Positions 14,889-21,256 of a stretch of 21,256 nucleotides of DNA are shown piece by piece. A model generated the notes under the pieces. That model saw nothing but the letters and a program-made list of their open reading frames with translations, was not told the DNA's origin and ran no database searches. Every line of letters starts with the position of its first letter. Position 1 is the stretch's first letter. The stretch lies in the NCBI GenBank assembly GCA_002422685.1, contig DITC01000071.1:192474-213729 (forward strand), given 5' to 3'. A program made the position numbers and the translations under genes. This stretch comes from Thauera sp. UBA6194 (GTDB lineage: Bacteria; Pseudomonadota; Gammaproteobacteria; Burkholderiales; Rhodocyclaceae).

Positions 14889-15956
14889 TCAGATCGCCGC
14901 GACCGGGTAGGAGCCGATGATCTTCACGAAGGCCGCGCGCTGGTTGAGCTCGTCGAGCGCAGCGCCAACGGCTGCGTCCTCGCGATGGCCTTTGATGTCG
15001 GCATAGAACACGTACTCCCACAGGCCGGAGCGCGCCGGGCGAGACTGCAGCTTGGTGAGGTCGACACCGTGGCGCGCCAGTGGCTCGAGCAGGCCATGGA
15101 TGGCGCCCGGACGGTTGGGCGTGGAGAACACCAGCGAGGTGCGGTCCTGACCCGAGGGGCCGGCGTCGTGATCGGCGATGACCAGAAAGCGGGTGGTGTT
15201 GTTGGGGTCGTCCTCGATATTGGGCGCGAGGATGTTGAGATCGTAAAGCTGGGCTGCGGCCTCGCCGGCGATGGCGCAGGATTCCGGGTCTTCGGAGGCC
15301 ATCCGCGCCGCCTCGGCGTTGCTCGCCACCGGAATGCGCGGCAGGTGCGGCAGGTTGCGGTTGAGCCACTCGTGGCACTGCGCCAGCGACTGCGAGTGCG
15401 AGTAGATGCGCCGCGCGGCGCCGATGCCCTCGGCGCGCGACATCAACTGCTGGTGGATACGCAGGCGCACCTCGCCGCAGACCTTGAGCGGATTGGCCAG
15501 CAGCAGGTCGAGCGTGCCGCCGACGGCGCCCTCGGTGGAGTTCTCCACCGGCACCACGCCGTAATCGGCGTTGCCGGCCTCGACCGCGCGGAAGACGTCA
15601 TCGATCGCCGCCATCGGCAGGAAGTTGGGCGCCGAGCCGAAGTGCTTGCGGCTGGCGCTCTCGGAGAAGGTGCCGGCGGGGCCGAGGTAGGCCACGCGCA
15701 GCGGCTGCTCGAGGCCGAGGCAGGCCGACATCACCTCGCGGAAGATGGTCTTCACCGCGTCCGCCGACAACGGGCCGGGATTGAGCTCGGCCAGGCGGCG
15801 CAGCACCTGCGCCTCGCGCTCGGGGCGGTAGTACATCACCCCGCGCTTGATCTCGCCCACGCGCTGCGCGCAGCGCGCGCGCTCGGCCAGGCGGGCGAGG
15901 ATTTCTTCGTCGATACGGTCGATTTCGTTGCGCAGTTTAAGCAGTTCGTCGCTCAT
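14889..15956 (-). CDS. pheA: P-protein: chorismate mutase / prephenate dehydratase
   Basis: Bifunctional enzyme leading from chorismate to phenylpyruvate. The 355-residue protein has three parts. An AroQ-type chorismate mutase spans about 1-85 (LRNEIDRIDEEILARLAERARCAQRVG). Prephenate dehydratase spans about 87-265, with LGPAGTFSE (91-99), VENSTEGAV and the catalytic NTTRF (253-257). A C-terminal ACT domain (about 272-347) is for phenylalanine feedback. The ACT effector motifs are PGAI (283-286) and QSRP (304-307). The latter has Gln where ESRP is usual. No strong Shine-Dalgarno is close to the ATG (GGAGG about 15 nt away). It follows serC by 79 nt. Confidence 0.96.
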   Translation of the reverse strand: MSDELLKLRNEIDRIDEEILARLAERARCAQRVGEIKRGVMYYRPEREAQVLRRLAELNPGPLSADAVKTIFREVMSACLGLEQPLRVAYLGPAGTFSESASRKHFGSAPNFLPMAAIDDVFRAVEAGNADYGVVPVENSTEGAVGGTLDLLLANPLKVCGEVRLRIHQQLMSRAEGIGAARRIYSHSQSLAQCHEWLNRNLPHLPRIPVASNAEAARMASEDPESCAIAGEAAAQLYDLNILAPNIEDDPNNTTRFLVIADHDAGPSGQDRTSLVFSTPNRPGAIHGLLEPLARHGVDLTKLQSRPARSGLWEYVFYADIKGHREDAAVGAALDELNQRAAFVKIIGSYPVAAI

Positions 15957-16035
15957 GCTCGGCCCGTGGCCCCTCCGGCTTGTGTCCTGATGTTGTCCCG
16001 TCTTTCCGTGCCGCCTTGCCCTGCCCTGCGCGATC

Positions 16036-17132
16036 TCAGCCGCGGCGGGCGGCGAAGTCGCGCATGAAGTCGACCAGCGCAGCGACGCCCGCGAGCGGCA
16101 TCGCGTTGTAGATCGACGCGCGCATGCCGCCGACCGACTTGTGGCCCTTCAGCTGCACCAGCCCGGCGGCCCTCGACTCGGCGAGGAAGGCCTCGTTGAG
16201 CGCCTCGTCCTTGAGGAAGAAAGGCACGTTCATGCGCGAGCGGCAGGCACGCTCGATACGATTCTCGTAGAAATCGCTGGCGTCGAGGAAGTCGTAAAGC
16301 AGCTTCGCCTTGGCGACGTTCTGCGCCTCGATGGCGGCGACGCCGCCCTGGCGCTTGAGCCACTGGAAGACCAGGCCGGCGATGTAGATGCCGTAGGTGG
16401 GCGGCGTGTTGTACATCGAGCCGTTATCGGACACGGTCTTGAAGTCGAAGGCGGTCGGGCAATGCGGCATCGCGTGGCCGAGCAGGTCCTCGCGCACGAT
16501 CACGATGGTCAGGCCCGCCGGGCCGATGTTCTTCTGCGCGCCGCCGAAGATCAGGCCGTATTTCGACACGTCGATCGCACGCGACAGGATGTGCGAGGAC
16601 ATGTCGGCCACCACCGGTACCTCGGCGCGGCTGATCTGGGCGAGGTCGGGCTCGAAGGGGTACTCGAGGCCGCCGATGGTCTCGTTCGTGCAGGTGAACA
16701 CGTAGGCGGGGTCGGCCGACAGCCTCCACTCCGCCATCGGCGGCACGGTCGTGAAGCCGCCCGCCTCGGACGAGGCGGCGATGTTCACCTCGGCATACTT
16801 GCGCGCCTCCTTCTGCGACTTCTGCGACCACGAGCCGGTGACCACGTAGTCGGCCACGCGCCTGTTGCCGATCAGGTTCATCGGGATGATCGCGTTCTCG
16901 GCGATCGCCCCGCCCTGAATGAAGAGGATGCGGTAGTTGGCCGGCACCGCGAGCAGCTCGCGCAGGTCGGCTTCGGCCTGAGCGGCGATCGCGGTGAATT
17001 CCTTGCCGCGGTGGCTCATCTCCATGACGCCCATGCCGCAGCCGTGCCAGTCGAGCATCTCGTCGGCGGCCTGGCGCAGCACTTCTTCGGGCAGCGCCGC
17101 AGGGCCGGCGCTGAAGTTCCACACGCGGCTCA

Positions 17133-17133
<1 letters not shown>
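16036..17133 (-). CDS. serC: Phosphoserine aminotransferase
   Basis: PLP enzyme converting 3-phosphohydroxypyruvate to phosphoserine, and also serving the pyridoxal phosphate pathway. The 365-residue protein opens with WNFSAGPAALP. It has SHRGKEF (40-46), TGSWS (99-103), VADMSS (175-180) and PLP lysine K201 in GGAQKNIGPAG. The C-terminal HKSVGGMRASIYNAMP is the typical SerC substrate-binding end. The phosphate-binding loop reads QGGAIAENA (73-81), where E. coli SerC has an Arg at position 77. The start ATG overlaps the gyrA stop by one base (TGATG). AAGGAG lies 7 nt upstream inside gyrA, so it is translated from the gyrA mRNA. Confidence 0.96.
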
Positions 17134-19793
<2,660 letters not shown>

Positions 19794-19832
19794 GCTTTAA
19801 GGCGGGGCGAGCCGCGAAAACCAAAACACGTG

Positions 19833-19841
19833 ATCTTAGCA
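19833..19841 (-). promoter_or_regulatory. Candidate extended -10 promoter for gyrA
   Basis: On the minus strand TGCTAAGAT matches an extended -10 (TGn plus four of six bases of TATAAT). It would start transcription near 19826 and give a leader of about 33 nt. No good -35 lies 16-18 nt upstream, which extended -10 promoters tolerate. Position is plausible, motif support moderate. Confidence 0.4.
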
Positions 19842-19906
19842 CGCGCGACGACTTCGATCCCGCCGATGCTGCGCCCCACGCGCGCCGCAGCTCGCCCGAG
19901 GCGCTC

Positions 19907-19933
19907 TTGCAGCCCCCCGAACCGGAGCTGCAA
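19907..19933. other. 7-bp hairpin in the gyrA-grpE intergenic region
   Basis: TTGCAGC (19907-19913) and GCTGCAA (19927-19933) are complementary around a 13-nt loop, ending 18 nt before the grpE -35 box. No T-run follows. A competing pair, GCAGCTC/GAGCTGC (19887-19893, 19925-19931), overlaps it. It may be a protein-binding palindrome or chance. Confidence 0.3.
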
Positions 19934-19951
19934 ATTTTCCGCGGCTCGCCT

Positions 19952-19979
19952 CTTGAATTTGCGCCGACGAACCCCAGTT
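19952..19979 (+). promoter_or_regulatory. Sigma-32 heat-shock promoter of grpE
   Basis: CTTGAA (19952-19957), a 14-nt spacer and CCCCAGTT (19972-19979) match the RpoH consensus CTTGAA / CCCCATnT with one mismatch. The expected start is near 19986, about 31 nt before the grpE ATG. The same layout with the same spacer occurs before dnaK. Confidence 0.8.
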
Positions 19980-20016
19980 GGGCGTCTGTTTCGGATCAAC
20001 AGGGAGCAATAACGAC

Positions 20017-20628
20017 ATGCAGGACCCGAACCAGGCCAGCCAGGACGCTGCCAACCAGAAGGCCGCCGAGGCGCAAGCCGCGAACGCGCAGTCGCCGACC
20101 GACACCGACATCGAGGCTACCGCCGCGGCGGCCGCCACCGCAATGGACGACGGCGTCGACAGCATGCCCAGTCTCGAAGAGGCCCTGCGCCAGGCCGAAC
20201 TGAAAGCCGAAGAGCACCACGACGCCTGGCTGCGCGCCAAGGCCGAGACCGAGAACGTGCGCCGCCGCGCGCAGGAAGACATCGTCAAGGCGGGCAAGTT
20301 TGCCGCCGAAAAATTCGCCAGCGCCATGCTGCCGGTGAAGGACAGCCTGGAGGCCGCGCTCGCCACCGAGAACCAGACCGTCGAGAAGCTGCGCGAAGGT
20401 GTCGAGCTCACCTTGAAGCAGCTCGTCTCCGCCTTCGAGGGCGCCAGCCTGGCCGAGGAGAACCCGATCGGGCAGAAGTTCGACCCCAACAAGCACCAGG
20501 CGATCAGCATGATCGAGGCCGACGCCGAGGCCAACACCGTGGTCAATGTGCTGCAGAAGGGCTACCTGCTCAACGAGCGCGTGATCCGCCCGGCCATGGT
20601 GATGGTGTCGAAGGGCAAGAGCCAGTAA
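20017..20628 (+). CDS. grpE: Nucleotide exchange factor GrpE
   Basis: Dimeric co-chaperone that releases ADP from DnaK. The 203-residue protein starts with a low-complexity Ala/Gln/Asp-rich region (1 to about 55). A long coiled-coil helix follows (about 60-100, LRQAELKAEEHHDAWLRAKAETENVRRRAQED), and then the C-terminal beta-domain with GQKFDPNKHQAIS and the GrpE signature NVLQKGYLLNERVIRPAMVMVSKG. The ATG at 20017 has GGGAG upstream and lies inside the transcript predicted from the sigma-32 promoter; an earlier in-frame start at 19978 would overlap the -10 box and is unlikely. dnaK follows 117 nt later on the same strand. Confidence 0.97.
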   Translation: MQDPNQASQDAANQKAAEAQAANAQSPTDTDIEATAAAAATAMDDGVDSMPSLEEALRQAELKAEEHHDAWLRAKAETENVRRRAQEDIVKAGKFAAEKFASAMLPVKDSLEAALATENQTVEKLREGVELTLKQLVSAFEGASLAEENPIGQKFDPNKHQAISMIEADAEANTVVNVLQKGYLLNERVIRPAMVMVSKGKSQ

Positions 20629-20655
20629 GACCGCCCACGAAATTCACGCGGCGCG

Positions 20656-20683
20656 CTTGAAAGCCGGGCTTGCCGCCCCATAT
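20656..20683 (+). promoter_or_regulatory. Sigma-32 heat-shock promoter of dnaK
   Basis: CTTGAA (20656-20661), a 14-nt spacer and CCCCATAT (20676-20683) match the RpoH consensus in full. The expected start near 20690 gives a leader of about 55 nt before the dnaK ATG. This lets dnaK be induced separately from grpE. Confidence 0.88.
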
Positions 20684-20745
20684 TCGAACCAGACCGGCGC
20701 AGCAGCGGCTTGCGCCTCCTGAATACAGACTGAAAAGGAACTCTC

Positions 20746-21256
<511 letters not shown>

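Noticed and set aside
19836..19846. TTAGCAC resembling half of a CIRCE (HrcA) operator
   Set aside because: The matching GAGTGCTAA half is absent at the required 9-nt spacing, and the heat-shock genes here have clear sigma-32 promoters.

Overview
This 21 kb window is a GC-rich (clearly above 60 %), gene-dense piece of a betaproteobacterial chromosome. Protein sequences and gene order point to Rhodocyclales (Azoarcus/Thauera-like). That placement is inferred from family resemblance, not from a search. Almost everything is core housekeeping. I see no insertion sequence, prophage, CRISPR array or genomic island, and no long empty stretch; the largest gap is about 220 bases.

Layout. From the right part of the window leftwards, all on the minus strand, runs gyrA > serC > pheA > hisC > tyrA > aroA-cmk > (terminator) > rpsA > ihfB > (terminator) > lapA > lapB > cysM > ydbH > ynbE-like > ydbL > PolB-type exonuclease > glsB-type membrane protein > tRNA-Val(GAC) > (terminator) > thrS, whose end abuts the left window edge. 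The left edge probably sits just upstream of infC. On the plus strand at the right edge are grpE and the first 170 codons of dnaK, divergent from gyrA.

Functional blocks. (1) gyrA-serC-pheA-hisC-tyrA-aroA-cmk-rpsA-ihfB is a version of the mixed-function supraoperon known from Pseudomonas and relatives. It joins aromatic amino-acid synthesis (EPSP synthase, chorismate mutase/prephenate dehydratase, prephenate dehydrogenase, aminotransferase) to serine/PLP metabolism, CMP salvage, ribosomal protein S1 and IHF. Here AroA and Cmk are fused into one 653-residue polypeptide. (2) lapA-lapB (control of LPS synthesis) and a ydbH/ynbE/ydbL-type set (inner-to-outer-membrane lipid bridge) lie on the same strand, separated by cysM, giving an envelope-homeostasis neighbourhood. 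(3) grpE and dnaK each have their own near-consensus sigma-32 promoter. (4) tRNA-Val has consensus -35 and -10 hexamers and a GC-rich discriminator, with a perfect 12-bp inverted repeat covering the -35 box and most of the spacer.

I found no wholly new system. The most useful leads are the AroA-Cmk fusion, the divergent YnbE-like lipoprotein with an exonuclease translationally coupled to ydbL, the terminators that cut the supraoperon just upstream of rpsA and lapA, and the inverted repeat in the tRNA promoter.
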